Source: Microbacterium sp. SSM24 (GTDB lineage Bacteria > Actinomycetota > Actinomycetes > Actinomycetales > Microbacteriaceae). Taken from it: a DNA stretch of 64,000 nucleotides. The translations under genes and the position numbers were made by a program. Positions 17,461 to 25,696 of this stretch are shown piece by piece. The notes beneath the pieces were generated by a model. The model saw only the letters and a list, made by a program, of their open reading frames with translations, was not told where the DNA came from and did not search any database. Location of the stretch: the NCBI RefSeq assembly GCF_025989145.1, contig NZ_JAPDNQ010000002.1, positions 62,001-126,000 of the forward strand. The letters are read 5' to 3'. The first letter of the stretch is position 1. The number at the start of each line of letters is the position of its first letter.

Positions 17461-17512
17461 CGCGGCGCGTCCACGATCCGGATGCCGCGCGAGGCCGGCG
17501 TCGGAGTGCCGC

Positions 17513-17743
17513 TCACCCGGCGGTGTTGAACCAGTTCCGGCGCTGGGCCGCTTCGTGCTCCGTCTCGCCGGGGTCGGAAGTGTCGTGGTCGGCGAGGTTC
17601 CCGGCCTCGAGCGGGACGAACCGGAGGCATCGCACGCACAGGCCGCGGCCGTGCGGGTAGCCGTTAGGGGAGGGGGCCGCGGGTTGTGCCGGGGATCCGG
17701 ATCCGGCGCAGCGGGGCGGGTCGGCCGCGGCATCCGTCCACAT
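17513..17743 (-). CDS. Small CxxC protein, hypothetical
   Basis: The 76-aa reading frame has no membrane segment. It contains LCVRCLRFVPLEAGNLADHD (a CxxC pair at residues 36-39) and ends RRNWFNTAG. The two cysteines plus His/Asp suggest a small metal-binding or redox module, but only half of a zinc site is visible. From memory, similar short Microbacteriaceae proteins end in WFNT, which supports a real gene. It lies 92 bp downstream of the MFS gene on the same strand and could be its last cistron. The long overlapping frames here look like shadows. Function unknown. Confidence 0.55.
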   Translation of the reverse strand: MWTDAAADPPRCAGSGSPAQPAAPSPNGYPHGRGLCVRCLRFVPLEAGNLADHDTSDPGETEHEAAQRRNWFNTAG

Positions 17744-17835
17744 GATGGTCCGCTGGCGATGCAGACCGGGGTGGTCGAGCGGTCTCGTGCACCGACGCCC
17801 GTGACTCCTGCTGCGGCAGAACCGGAGCGGCTCGG

Positions 17836-19149
17836 TCACGGCCGGGCCCGTGGCACGAACCGGGGGACCCACCGGACGAAGGCGACAGCGCCGAGAAGGC
17901 CGATGGCGCCCATGGCCCCCGTTGCAAGCGAGAGGGTCGACACGGCGGCGATGCCCGAGACGAGAAGCGGCGACACTGCGCCGCCCGCGTCGGTGAGGGT
18001 GCGCCACGAGCCGAGGAAGGGTGCGGGGTCGGACTTCGGTGCGACGTCGGCTCCGAGGGTGAGGAGGATGCCGCTGGAGAGCCCGTTGCCGACGCCGAGC
18101 ACGGCGGCGAACATCGCGAACCACATCGCGTTCTGTGCGGAGTCGTGCGTGAAGGCGAGCGCGATGAATCCCGCCCCCATGAGGACCATTGCGGGCAGGG
18201 CGGCCCAGAGCCGGCCGAAGCGGTCCATGACCTGACCGCTCGCGTAGAAGAGCGCGAAGTCGATGGCTCCCGAGATGCCCACGACGAGCGCGATGGTCTG
18301 CGCGTCGAGACCGATCGAGACTCCCCACAGCGGGAGGACGACCTGCCGTGCCGAGCGGACTGCCGCGAGGGATGCCGCGGCGACGCCGAGTCTCGACAGC
18401 ACCCGGCGAAAGTGCCACATCGTGCGGAAGACGCCGGCGCGCTGTCCGTCGACTGCGGGTGCGACGCGCAGGGATGCGGTGATCGCCTCACCCGTGTCTT
18501 CGATCAGGCCGATGCCGCTCCCGCGGACGGTGTCTGCGCCGGGAGCGGGCATCGCGGACTCCGGATCCGGTCCGAGCAGCACCAGCAGGATCGTCGCGAC
18601 GAGGCATGCGGCGAAGAACCAGATGGCGGCGTGGGCGTCGCCGAAGAGGGCGAGCAGGCCCGCGGCGACGAACGGTCCGACGAACATCCCCAGGCGGAAG
18701 GTTCCGCCCAGCAGTGACAGCGCCCGTGCGCGGAACGCGATCGGCACGCGGGTCGTCATGAAGGAGTGCCGGGCGAGACCGAACGCGGCGGCACAGAAGC
18801 CGATGAGGAAGATGGATGCCGCGAACACGCCGAGCGAGGGTGCGAAGGCGAGGGCGACGGCACCCCCGAGCGAGAGGAGACCGGCGATCGCCATCGTCAA
18901 GCGCTCGCCGATGCGGGCAACCGCCCACCCTGCCGGGATGTTGCCGCACAATTGACCCACGACGAGCGCGGAGGCCACGAAGGCGGCCGTGGCGACATCG
19001 GCACCCAGCTGCGCCGCGATGACGGGGATCAGCGGGATGACCGCGCCCTCGCCGAGGGCGAACAGCACGGTCGGTCCGTAGATCATCGGCGCGAACCGCC
19101 ACAGCACCTCCCGGACGGGCGGGGAATCCGGGCGTTCGCTCACGTCCAT
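17836..19149 (-). CDS. Major facilitator superfamily transporter
   Basis: The 437-aa protein has about 12 hydrophobic segments and MFS motifs: WAVARIGERLTMAIAGLLSL (motif A-like) after TM2 and GQVMDRFGRLWAALPAM in the second half. It resembles drug-type exporters of the MFS_1 group. A soluble loop of about 50 residues separates the two six-helix halves. Substrate cannot be inferred. It is divergent from prfB, with 20 bp between the starts, so its promoter must overlap the prfB promoter. Confidence 0.88.
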   Translation of the reverse strand: MDVSERPDSPPVREVLWRFAPMIYGPTVLFALGEGAVIPLIPVIAAQLGADVATAAFVASALVVGQLCGNIPAGWAVARIGERLTMAIAGLLSLGGAVALAFAPSLGVFAASIFLIGFCAAAFGLARHSFMTTRVPIAFRARALSLLGGTFRLGMFVGPFVAAGLLALFGDAHAAIWFFAACLVATILLVLLGPDPESAMPAPGADTVRGSGIGLIEDTGEAITASLRVAPAVDGQRAGVFRTMWHFRRVLSRLGVAAASLAAVRSARQVVLPLWGVSIGLDAQTIALVVGISGAIDFALFYASGQVMDRFGRLWAALPAMVLMGAGFIALAFTHDSAQNAMWFAMFAAVLGVGNGLSSGILLTLGADVAPKSDPAPFLGSWRTLTDAGGAVSPLLVSGIAAVSTLSLATGAMGAIGLLGAVAFVRWVPRFVPRARP

Positions 19150-19155
19150 CCACGT

Positions 19156-19161
19156 TAGTCT
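19156..19161 (+). promoter_or_regulatory. -10 box for prfB
   Basis: TAGTCT lies 8 nt before the prfB ATG with no Shine-Dalgarno between, consistent with a leaderless or near-leaderless transcript. Confidence 0.5.
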
Positions 19162-19169
19162 GGAGTGTC

Positions 19170-20279
19170 ATGCTCGAGCTCGATCTGTCCGCCGATATCC
19201 AGGCCCTGCGCTCCACGTTCGCCGACATCAAGGCGGTCGTGGACGTCGAGGCGCTCACCAGCGAGATCGCGCGACTCAGCGAGGAGGCCGGCGCCCCCGA
19301 TCTGTGGGACGACGTCGAGAAGGCGCAGAAGGTCACGAGCGCGCTCAGTCACCGGCAGTCGTCGCTCAAGCGTCTCACCGACATCGAGCGCCGTCTCGAC
19401 GATCTCGACGTGCTCGTCGAGCTCGCGAACGAGATGGAGGACGAGGACTCCGCCGAGGAGGCTCGTCGCGAACTCGCCGAGCTCGAAGACATCGTCAGCC
19501 AGCTCGAAGTGCAGACGCTTCTCGACGGCGAGTACGACGATCGGTCGGCGGTCGTCACGATCCGCTCCGGCGCGGGCGGCGATGACGCGACCGATTTCGC
19601 GGAGATGCTCATGCGGATGTATCTGCGCTGGGCGGAGCGCCATAAATACCCCGTGAAGGTCATGGACACGTCGTACGCCGAGGGGGCGGGCATCAAGTCC
19701 GCCACCTTCGAGATCGATGCACCCTATGCCTACGGCACGCTGTCGGTCGAGGCGGGCACTCACCGTCTGGCGCGGATCAGCCCGTTCGGCTCGGCCGACA
19801 AGCGGCAGACCTCGTTCGCCGCGGTCGAAGTCATCCCCGTGATGGAGGAGGCTGTCGAAGTCGAGATCCCCGAGGGCGACATCCGTGTCGACGTCTTCCG
19901 TTCCTCCGGGCCCGGAGGACAGTCGGTCAACACGACCGATTCGGCCGTTCGACTCACGCACCTTCCCTCGGGCATCGTCGTGTCGATGCAGAACGAGAAG
20001 TCGCAGATCCAGAACCGCGCGGCCGCGATGCGCGTGCTGCAGACGCGTCTCATGCTGCTCCAGCGCGAAGAAGAGGCCGCGAAGAAGAAGGAGCTCGCCG
20101 GGGTCATCACGGCGAGCTGGGGCGATCAGATGCGCTCGTACTTCCTCTATGGTCAGCAGCTCGTGAAGGACCTGCGCACCGGGCACGAGGTCGGCAACCC
20201 GGCCGTCGTGTTCGATGGCGACCTCGACGGGTTCATCTCTGCGGGCATCCGCTGGCGCAAGCGCAAAGACGACGACTGA
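19170..20279 (+). CDS. prfB: Peptide chain release factor 2
   Basis: The 369-aa protein releases finished peptides at UGA and UAA codons. The stop-codon recognition tripeptide SPF (residues 204-206) marks it as RF2 rather than RF1, and the catalytic GGQ is at 249-251 (SSGPGGQSVNTTDSAVRLTH). The frame is continuous from the ATG: the in-frame UGA and +1 shift site that regulates RF2 in Escherichia coli is absent. It heads the block prfB-ftsE-ftsX-smpB, a conserved actinobacterial order. Confidence 0.97.
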   Translation: MLELDLSADIQALRSTFADIKAVVDVEALTSEIARLSEEAGAPDLWDDVEKAQKVTSALSHRQSSLKRLTDIERRLDDLDVLVELANEMEDEDSAEEARRELAELEDIVSQLEVQTLLDGEYDDRSAVVTIRSGAGGDDATDFAEMLMRMYLRWAERHKYPVKVMDTSYAEGAGIKSATFEIDAPYAYGTLSVEAGTHRLARISPFGSADKRQTSFAAVEVIPVMEEAVEVEIPEGDIRVDVFRSSGPGGQSVNTTDSAVRLTHLPSGIVVSMQNEKSQIQNRAAAMRVLQTRLMLLQREEEAAKKKELAGVITASWGDQMRSYFLYGQQLVKDLRTGHEVGNPAVVFDGDLDGFISAGIRWRKRKDDD

Positions 20280-20342
20280 CCTGCCGGTGAATCCACCGCG
20301 GTCTCTCCGGGTGTCGCAGGGGCCCTGGCGAAGTCGCCCGCT

Positions 20343-20348
20343 TAGGCT
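20343..20348 (+). promoter_or_regulatory. -10 box for ftsE
   Basis: TAGGCT lies 9 nt before the ftsE ATG, with no clear ribosome site between. This suggests a separate short-leader promoter for ftsEX in addition to read-through from prfB. Confidence 0.4.
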
Positions 20349-20357
20349 CGTTAGGCC

Positions 20358-21635
20358 ATGATCCGGTTCGAGAACGTCACGAAGCGCTACAAGGGCACCT
20401 CCCGGCCTGCCCTGAACAACGTCGATTTCGAGGTGCTGCGTGGGGAGTTCGTCTTCCTCGTCGGTGCCTCCGGATCGGGGAAGTCGTCGTGTCTGCGCAT
20501 GGTCCTGCGCGAGGAGACGCCCTCCGACGGGCGCGTCGTCGTGCTCGGGCGCGACCTGCGCACCCTGTCCAACCGCAAGGTGCCGTACTTCCGGCGTCAC
20601 ATCGGCGCCGTGTTCCAGGACTTCCGGCTGCTGCCGAGCAAGACCGTCTTCCAGAACGTGGCCTTCACGCTGCAGGTGACCGGGTCCTTCCGCGGGTACA
20701 TCCAGCAGACGGTTCCGGAAGTGCTCGCGCTCGTCGGTCTCGATGGCAAGGAGAAGCGACTGCCGCACGAGCTCTCCGGCGGTGAGCAGCAGCGCGTGGC
20801 GATCGCCCGCGCTCTCGTGAACCGGCCGCAGGTGCTTCTCGCCGACGAGCCGACCGGAAACCTCGACCCCGCGACCTCGGTCGACATCATGCAGCTGCTG
20901 GCCCGGATCAACGGCGGCGGCACCACGGTGGTCATGGCCACGCACGAGGCCGGCTTCGTGGACCAGATGCAGCGACGTGTGATCGAGCTGCGGCATGGCG
21001 AGATCGTGCGCGACGAGCGCCACGGCGGCTACGGCGACACCTCCGGCCTGCCGAGCCTCGCTCCCGAGGAGGAGCGCGGCGCCGCCGCCGTCGCTGCTCT
21101 CACGGCCGTCCTCCAGGTGCAGCGGGAAGCGGCCGCCGCCGCCGAAGCGGGGCTCGATCCGACGCTCGTCGTCGACGAAGAGCCGACGGATGCCGCACCT
21201 CGCGCGAGCGCGGAGGCAGCAGCATCCGTCCCCGCGGGCCACGAGTCGGACGCGGGCCGGGGCGGCGCTGCCGCGCCCGGCACCGACCCTGCCGCCCTGA
21301 CGTCCGAACCGGCGCCGCCGACCGAGCCGAAGGCGCACCCCGAGCCGGCGTCCGAGGCTCCGGCCGAAGCGACACCGCAGCCGGCCGCGACACCGCAGCC
21401 GGCGCTCACTCCCGCACCCGTGCCCGAGCCGCACAGCGCACCCACTCCGGCAGTCGCGCCTCCGCCGGCGGCCGCGCCTCAGCCCGCGCCCGCACAGCAC
21501 GCGCCGAAGCCGGTCACGCAGACTCAGCCGATCCCGGTTGCCGACATTCCCGAGGTCGACGTGGCGGAACTCGGTCTCGCCGATCGCCTCGGTCTCGATA
21601 CGGGCGATGAGGAAGAAGTGGGGCCGACGTCATGA
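20358..21635 (+). CDS. ftsE: Cell-division ABC ATPase FtsE with long disordered tail
   Basis: Residues 1 to about 225 are a complete FtsE: Walker A GASGSGKS (36-43), Q-loop VFQDFRLLP, signature [10 protein letters not shown] (139-148), Walker B LLADEP (160-165) and H-loop His196. FtsE with FtsX couples ATP use at the septum to cell-wall hydrolase activation. The protein then continues for about 200 residues of low-complexity Ala/Pro/Glu sequence ([19 protein letters not shown] region) ending in [14 protein letters not shown]. Typical FtsE proteins end near 229 residues, so this nearly doubles the length. The last codons overlap ftsX by 4 nt. Confidence 0.95.
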   Translation: MIRFENVTKRYKGTSRPALNNVDFEVLRGEFVFLVGASGSGKSSCLRMVLREETPSDGRVVVLGRDLRTLSNRKVPYFRRHIGAVFQDFRLLPSKTVFQNVAFTLQVTGSFRGYIQQTVPEVLALVGLDGKEKRLPHELSGGEQQRVAIARALVNRPQVLLADEPTGNLDPATSVDIMQLLARINGGGTTVVMATHEAGFVDQMQRRVIELRHGEIVRDERHGGYGDTSGLPSLAPEEERGAAAVAALTAVLQVQREAAAAAEAGLDPTLVVDEEPTDAAPRASAEAAASVPAGHESDAGRGGAAAPGTDPAALTSEPAPPTEPKAHPEPASEAPAEATPQPAATPQPALTPAPVPEPHSAPTPAVAPPPAAAPQPAPAQHAPKPVTQTQPIPVADIPEVDVAELGLADRLGLDTGDEEEVGPTS

Positions 21636-22546
21636 GGGTGGGGCTGATTCTCGGCGAGGCCTTCACCGGTCTGCGTCGCAACGCCTCGATGGTCATCTCG
21701 GTCGTCCTCGTGACGTTCGTGTCGCTCACGTTCGTCGGTGCGGCCATCCTGATGCAGATGCAGATCGGCACGATGAAGGACTTCTGGGTCGATCGCGCCC
21801 AGGTGGCGGTGTACATGTGCACCGCGATCTCGCAGGCTCCGACATGCACTGGGGGAGTAGCGACCGAGGAGCAGCTCGCCGCCGTGCAGGAGAAGCTCGA
21901 CGGGCCCGCACTCTCGCCTCTCATCCGCGATGTGCGCTTCGAGGACAGCGAAGAGGCCTACCAGAACGTCATCGAACTGCTCGGCGAGGACTACGCCAGC
22001 GTCATCACGCCCGACCAGCTCAACGAGACCTACTGGATCAACCTGGTCGATCAGAACCAGTCCGACGTCATCATCGAGGCGTTCGCCGGGACCGACGGTG
22101 TCGAGGAGGTGCAGGACCAGCTCCAGTACCTCGAGCCGCTGTTCTCGGCGCTGACCGTGGCGACCTATATCGCCGTCGGGATCGCCGTGCTGATGCTCAT
22201 CGCGGCGGTGCTCCTGATCGCGACCACGATCAGGCTCTCGGCCTTCGCGCGACGGCGAGAGCTCGGCATCATGCGCCTGGTGGGAGCATCCAATCGCTTC
22301 ATCCAGACGCCGTTCGTCCTGGAGGGTGTGTTCGCTGCGCTCATCGGTTCGCTGCTCGCCAGCGCGGCCGTGATCGCGGGCGTGCACTTCGGCGTCGACC
22401 AGTACCTCCGCGGCCGCGTCGAGTTCGTCACCACCTGGGTCGACCTGGCGGACGCGTGGATCGTCGTCCCGGTGCTGATCCTGATCGGCGTGGTGCTGGC
22501 GGGACTCTCGGCGAGCTTCGCGATCCGGCGCTGGCTGAGAGCCTGA
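21632..22546 (+). CDS. ftsX: Cell-division membrane protein FtsX
   Basis: The 304-aa protein has the FtsX layout: TM1 near residues 20-42, an extracellular loop (about 43-165) with two cysteines ([15 protein letters not shown]) that may pair, then three more helices in an FtsX/MacB-type domain. The intracellular [20 protein letters not shown] motif links to FtsE. FtsX relays ATPase movement to peptidoglycan hydrolases outside the membrane. The ATG at 21632 overlaps the ftsE stop by 4 nt, so the partners are made together. Confidence 0.95.
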   Translation: MRVGLILGEAFTGLRRNASMVISVVLVTFVSLTFVGAAILMQMQIGTMKDFWVDRAQVAVYMCTAISQAPTCTGGVATEEQLAAVQEKLDGPALSPLIRDVRFEDSEEAYQNVIELLGEDYASVITPDQLNETYWINLVDQNQSDVIIEAFAGTDGVEEVQDQLQYLEPLFSALTVATYIAVGIAVLMLIAAVLLIATTIRLSAFARRRELGIMRLVGASNRFIQTPFVLEGVFAALIGSLLASAAVIAGVHFGVDQYLRGRVEFVTTWVDLADAWIVVPVLILIGVVLAGLSASFAIRRWLRA

Positions 22547-22550
22547 TCCG

Positions 22551-22569
22551 GCCCGGCTGCACGCCGGGC
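22551..22569 (+). terminator. Hairpin after ftsX
   Basis: GCCCGGC and GCCGGGC form a perfect 7-bp stem around TGCAC, 5 nt after the ftsX stop. No T run follows, so termination may be weak. A new -10 box (TAGACT, 22583-22588) for smpB follows within 15 bp. Confidence 0.45.
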
Positions 22570-22648
22570 GTGTCGTCGGGGGTAGACTGAACGGCTGCCG
22601 TGCGCCCGCGCGGCGCGCAACAAGCTCAGCAACCGGAGGGGAGCGGTC

Positions 22649-23125
22649 ATGCCCAGGGAACGCGGGGAGAAGGTCGTCGCGACCAATCGTCGCGCGCGCC
22701 ACGAGTACGAGATCGAGAAGACGTACGAGGCGGGCCTGGTGCTGACCGGAACCGAGGTGAAGTCGCTGCGACAGGGTCGCGCGAACATCTCGGACGGCTA
22801 CGCGTACATCGCGAACGGCGAGGCGTTCCTCGACGCCGTGCACATCCCGGAGTACTCGCAGGGTCACTGGACGAATCATGCGTCCAAGCGCATCCGCAAG
22901 CTCCTGCTGCACAAGGACGAGATCGTGAAGCTCTCGCACGCCGTCTCGGCGGGCGGCTACACGCTCGTCCCGCTCAGGCTGTACTTCAACGACGGCCGGG
23001 CGAAGGTCGAGATCGCGGTCGCGAAGGGCAAGCGCGAGTACGAGAAGCGCCAGACGATCCGCGAGCGCGAGGACAAGCGCGAGGCGGAGCGTGCGATGCG
23101 CGCCCGCAACCGACTGGGCGAATAG
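22649..23125 (+). CDS. smpB: SsrA-binding protein SmpB
   Basis: The 158-aa protein has the SmpB core: [40 protein letters not shown] and HDxxRKRKLLLH-like [12 protein letters not shown], plus the basic C-terminal tail [20 protein letters not shown] that enters the ribosomal decoding site. SmpB delivers tmRNA to stalled ribosomes. A GGAGGGGAG ribosome site precedes the ATG. The tmRNA gene lies 6 kb downstream on the same strand, with an exopolysaccharide locus between. Confidence 0.97.
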   Translation: MPRERGEKVVATNRRARHEYEIEKTYEAGLVLTGTEVKSLRQGRANISDGYAYIANGEAFLDAVHIPEYSQGHWTNHASKRIRKLLLHKDEIVKLSHAVSAGGYTLVPLRLYFNDGRAKVEIAVAKGKREYEKRQTIREREDKREAERAMRARNRLGE

Positions 23126-23158
23126 AGCGGATGCCGCGTCCCGGCCGTCCGACGGGGC

Positions 23159-23833
23159 TCAGCGGGCGGTGAACCGGGCCTCCACGGCCGCCGTGATCAC
23201 GATGTCCTCCGGTTGCAGCTGCACCGCAGGGCCCCCGCCGCTGTCGGCGGCGAACTGCGCCTTGGCCATCAGCATCCGGGGCGCCGGCGCGGACTCGGGG
23301 GAGTCATTGCGCGTGAGGAGGCCGACGTCGGCGATCTCGAGCGGCGTCACCGTCGAGAGGCCGATGGCGCCGGCATAGGCGTTCGCACGTGCGACGGCCA
23401 CGGCGACCGCGCCCGCGGCGACATCCCGCTCGACCGACGCGCGCGCGCCCGGCGTCAGCTGCCAGTCGATCCAGCCGAGCTGCACGCCGTCGCGCTCGGC
23501 GACCTCGCCGGCCCACCACGACAGCACGGCGAAGTCGGTGAAGCTGGCGGTGAAGTCGACGGTGGCGTAGTGCACCGGCGCCAGGCGCTTGCCCTCAGGG
23601 CTCCACGGGCGCTCCGACCACACCGAAACGCGCTGACTGCTCCACTCGGTCACCGTTCCCGCCGCCTTGCGGCTCGCGAGATCGTCGCGCACGGGCTCGC
23701 TGTAGGCGGCCATGCGCTCGACGACGGCGCCCCGCTCGGGACCTTCGGCGCGGATCGTGAGGTGCGCGACGGCGCGCTCGGGCACGATCCGCGTCTCGTG
23801 CTCGCCTCGGACGGTGATGACGACTTCGCTCAT
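23159..23833 (-). CDS. SIMPL domain (DUF541) protein
   Basis: The 224-aa protein matches the SIMPL/DUF541 family: it begins VVITVRGEHETRIVPERAVA, has a central beta-rich region and ends with an ARANAYAGAIGL helix followed by a GLLTRNDSPESAPAPRMLMA strand. Family members are mostly secreted or periplasmic, but no signal peptide is visible here, so this copy appears cytoplasmic. The function of the family is poorly defined; some members interact with signalling kinases or affect oxidative stress. It is convergent with smpB and divergent from the exopolysaccharide genes. Confidence 0.82.
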   Translation of the reverse strand: MSEVVITVRGEHETRIVPERAVAHLTIRAEGPERGAVVERMAAYSEPVRDDLASRKAAGTVTEWSSQRVSVWSERPWSPEGKRLAPVHYATVDFTASFTDFAVLSWWAGEVAERDGVQLGWIDWQLTPGARASVERDVAAGAVAVAVARANAYAGAIGLSTVTPLEIADVGLLTRNDSPESAPAPRMLMAKAQFAADSGGGPAVQLQPEDIVITAAVEARFTAR

Positions 23834-24127
23834 GTCGCCGACTCTACGGTGCGAAATGCGTTACCTGCACGCCGCGGGAGTGTGACGATCACGTAAACCG
23901 AACCTGGGAGGCCGCGACGCGGCCGACGCGCGGGGTCTGCAACTTTCGGGCCTCCGACCAGGGATTGATCGACAGCGTGTCCGCCAGAAGGCCGACAGAG
24001 CGCGCCCGTAAACGTTGCATGACAGTGCGGGCGTGTCGATTGCGAGGAGCGCCCCGATCGGCGTGGACTCGGAACAACGAACGGCCCCCGACGTGGTGGG
24101 TTCCCCCCACCACCCGGAAGGACCGCC
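23834..24127 (+). promoter_or_regulatory. Leader/promoter region of the exopolysaccharide operon
   Basis: This 294-bp gap holds no credible gene. A perfect 8-bp hairpin (GTGGTGGG / CCCACCAC, 24093-24113) sits 2 nt before the GGAAGGA ribosome site of the glycosyltransferase, where it could hinder ribosome entry. Further upstream GGAGGCC and GGCCTCC (about 23908 and 23949) are inverted copies that could form a larger stem. I do not recognise a known riboswitch class. Confidence 0.4.
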
Positions 24128-25696
24128 GTGTTCATCTTCCTGCTACAGGTCCGCCACATGCTCGGCGGCTATCCGGAGCTCTACCTGTTCGCCGTGTACT
24201 CGCTCCTGATCTGGGGCATGTGGCTGCTCAAGGTGCTTGTGAGCATGCGGTACCGGCCCTACACCGAGGCGCATCGCGCAGGGACCAGCGTCATCATCCC
24301 CGTCGTCGACGAGCCGCTCGATCTCTTCCGCGACGTGCTGCGCCGGATCACCGAGCAGCGGCCCGACGAGATCATCGTCGTCATCAACGGGGCGCGCAAC
24401 TTCGACCTCGAGGAGGTGTGCGCCGAGTTCGCGCCGGCCGTGCGCTGGGTGCACACGCCGATCGCCGGCAAACGCAACGCCGTCAAGGTCGGCGTGGAGA
24501 TGTCGCGCTACGAGATCTCGGTGCTGGTCGACTCCGACACGATCTGGATGCCGGACGCGCTCGACGAGCTCATCAAGCCGTTCAAGGACGAGCGCGTCGG
24601 AGGAGTCACCACTCGCCAGCGGATCCTCGAGCCGGAGCGCAGCTGGATCACGCGATGGGCGGACTGGCTCGAGAACACCCGCTCGCTCTACTCGATGCCT
24701 GCGCAGAGCGTCGTCGGCCAGGTGGGATGTCTCCCGGGGCGCACGATCGCGTTCCGCCGCAGCATCCTCGTCAGCGTCATGGACAAGTTCATGACTCAGA
24801 AGTTCATGGGCGTGTTCCTCGAGATCTCGGACGACCGCACCCTCACCAACCTCACCCTTCAGGAGGGCTATCGCACCGTCTATCAACACACGAGCCTCGT
24901 GTACACCGATGCGCCGCTGCAGCTCAAGAAGCTGTACAAGCAGCAGCTGCGCTGGGCGCGCGGCAGCCAGTACAACACGCTGCGGATGATGCCCTGGATG
25001 CTGGGTCATGCGCCGATGCTCGCGCTGTTCATGGTCATGGACATCGTGCTCCCCTTCCTCCTCGCCGGTGTGCTGCTCGGCTGGATCTACCGTGCGACCA
25101 TCGGTGCGGGCGAGAACTTCTACGCGGCGATCCTCCAGGAGTTCGGGATGGGTTCCGGCATCGCGTGGGTCATCGCCCTCATCGTCGTCTCGTCGGTGCT
25201 GAGCATGGCGATCCGTCAGCTGCGGCATCTCTCCGAGAAGCCGAGCGACTTCCTGCGGCTGCCCGTCTTCATCATCACCTCCACGATGTTCCTCATGCCG
25301 ATCCGGCTCATCGGGTTCTTCCGGATGGGGCACGCGAGCGGATGGGGAACCCGATCAGGCGCGTATGCGGGCGGGGACGCGCCGACCTCTGACGAGCAGC
25401 TGGAGCGAGGCGCCGCAGATCCCGAAAGCGAGCAGATGCACCGCGAGCTCGAAGACGCCCCCCGATTCGAGCCCGTCGATCGGATCTTCGACGAGGTGCC
25501 TCCGGCTGCGGATGCCGCGCCCAGTCGCATCGCCGTCGCCACCGCGACGTCGGTTCAGACGAGAGTGCAACGCCGGCAGCACGTCGCTGCGCATGCCCCC
25601 GATCGCCCGCAGCGCCGGCGGCTGAACCCGAAGGCGGCGTGGCCCTACGTCATCGGCGCCGCGATCATCGCCCTGGAGGTCTGGATCATTGTCTGA
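24128..25696 (+). CDS. Processive GT2 glycosyltransferase, hyaluronan-synthase-like
   Basis: The 522-aa membrane protein has an N-terminal helix (residues about 17-40), a GT2 domain (55-300), and three or four C-terminal helices (about 295-410). Substrate/metal motifs are in order: VDSDT (134-138), SDDRTLTN (234-241) with a following GYRTVYQHTSLVYTDAP, and KQQLRWARGS (271-280; QxxRW). The SDDRxLTN...TVYQ...TD.P...KQQ.RW run closely resembles class I hyaluronan synthases, so it probably makes and exports a beta-linked polysaccharide from UDP-sugars. The last about 110 residues are a cytoplasmic tail ending in a further helix. The start is GTG after GGAAGGA. Confidence 0.9.
   Translation: MFIFLLQVRHMLGGYPELYLFAVYSLLIWGMWLLKVLVSMRYRPYTEAHRAGTSVIIPVVDEPLDLFRDVLRRITEQRPDEIIVVINGARNFDLEEVCAEFAPAVRWVHTPIAGKRNAVKVGVEMSRYEISVLVDSDTIWMPDALDELIKPFKDERVGGVTTRQRILEPERSWITRWADWLENTRSLYSMPAQSVVGQVGCLPGRTIAFRRSILVSVMDKFMTQKFMGVFLEISDDRTLTNLTLQEGYRTVYQHTSLVYTDAPLQLKKLYKQQLRWARGSQYNTLRMMPWMLGHAPMLALFMVMDIVLPFLLAGVLLGWIYRATIGAGENFYAAILQEFGMGSGIAWVIALIVVSSVLSMAIRQLRHLSEKPSDFLRLPVFIITSTMFLMPIRLIGFFRMGHASGWGTRSGAYAGGDAPTSDEQLERGAADPESEQMHRELEDAPRFEPVDRIFDEVPPAADAAPSRIAVATATSVQTRVQRRQHVAAHAPDRPQRRRLNPKAAWPYVIGAAIIALEVWIIV

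Noticed and set aside
19170..19260. Programmed +1 frameshift in prfB
   Set aside because: The reading frame is continuous through codon 30 and beyond, with no in-frame UGA.
19155..21500. Long minus-strand frame opposite prfB and ftsE
   Set aside because: It runs through two unambiguous genes on the other strand and shows only low-complexity sequence.
23834..24127. Known riboswitch such as cyclic-di-AMP or cyclic-di-GMP type
   Set aside because: The conserved loops of those classes are not visible; only generic hairpins are.
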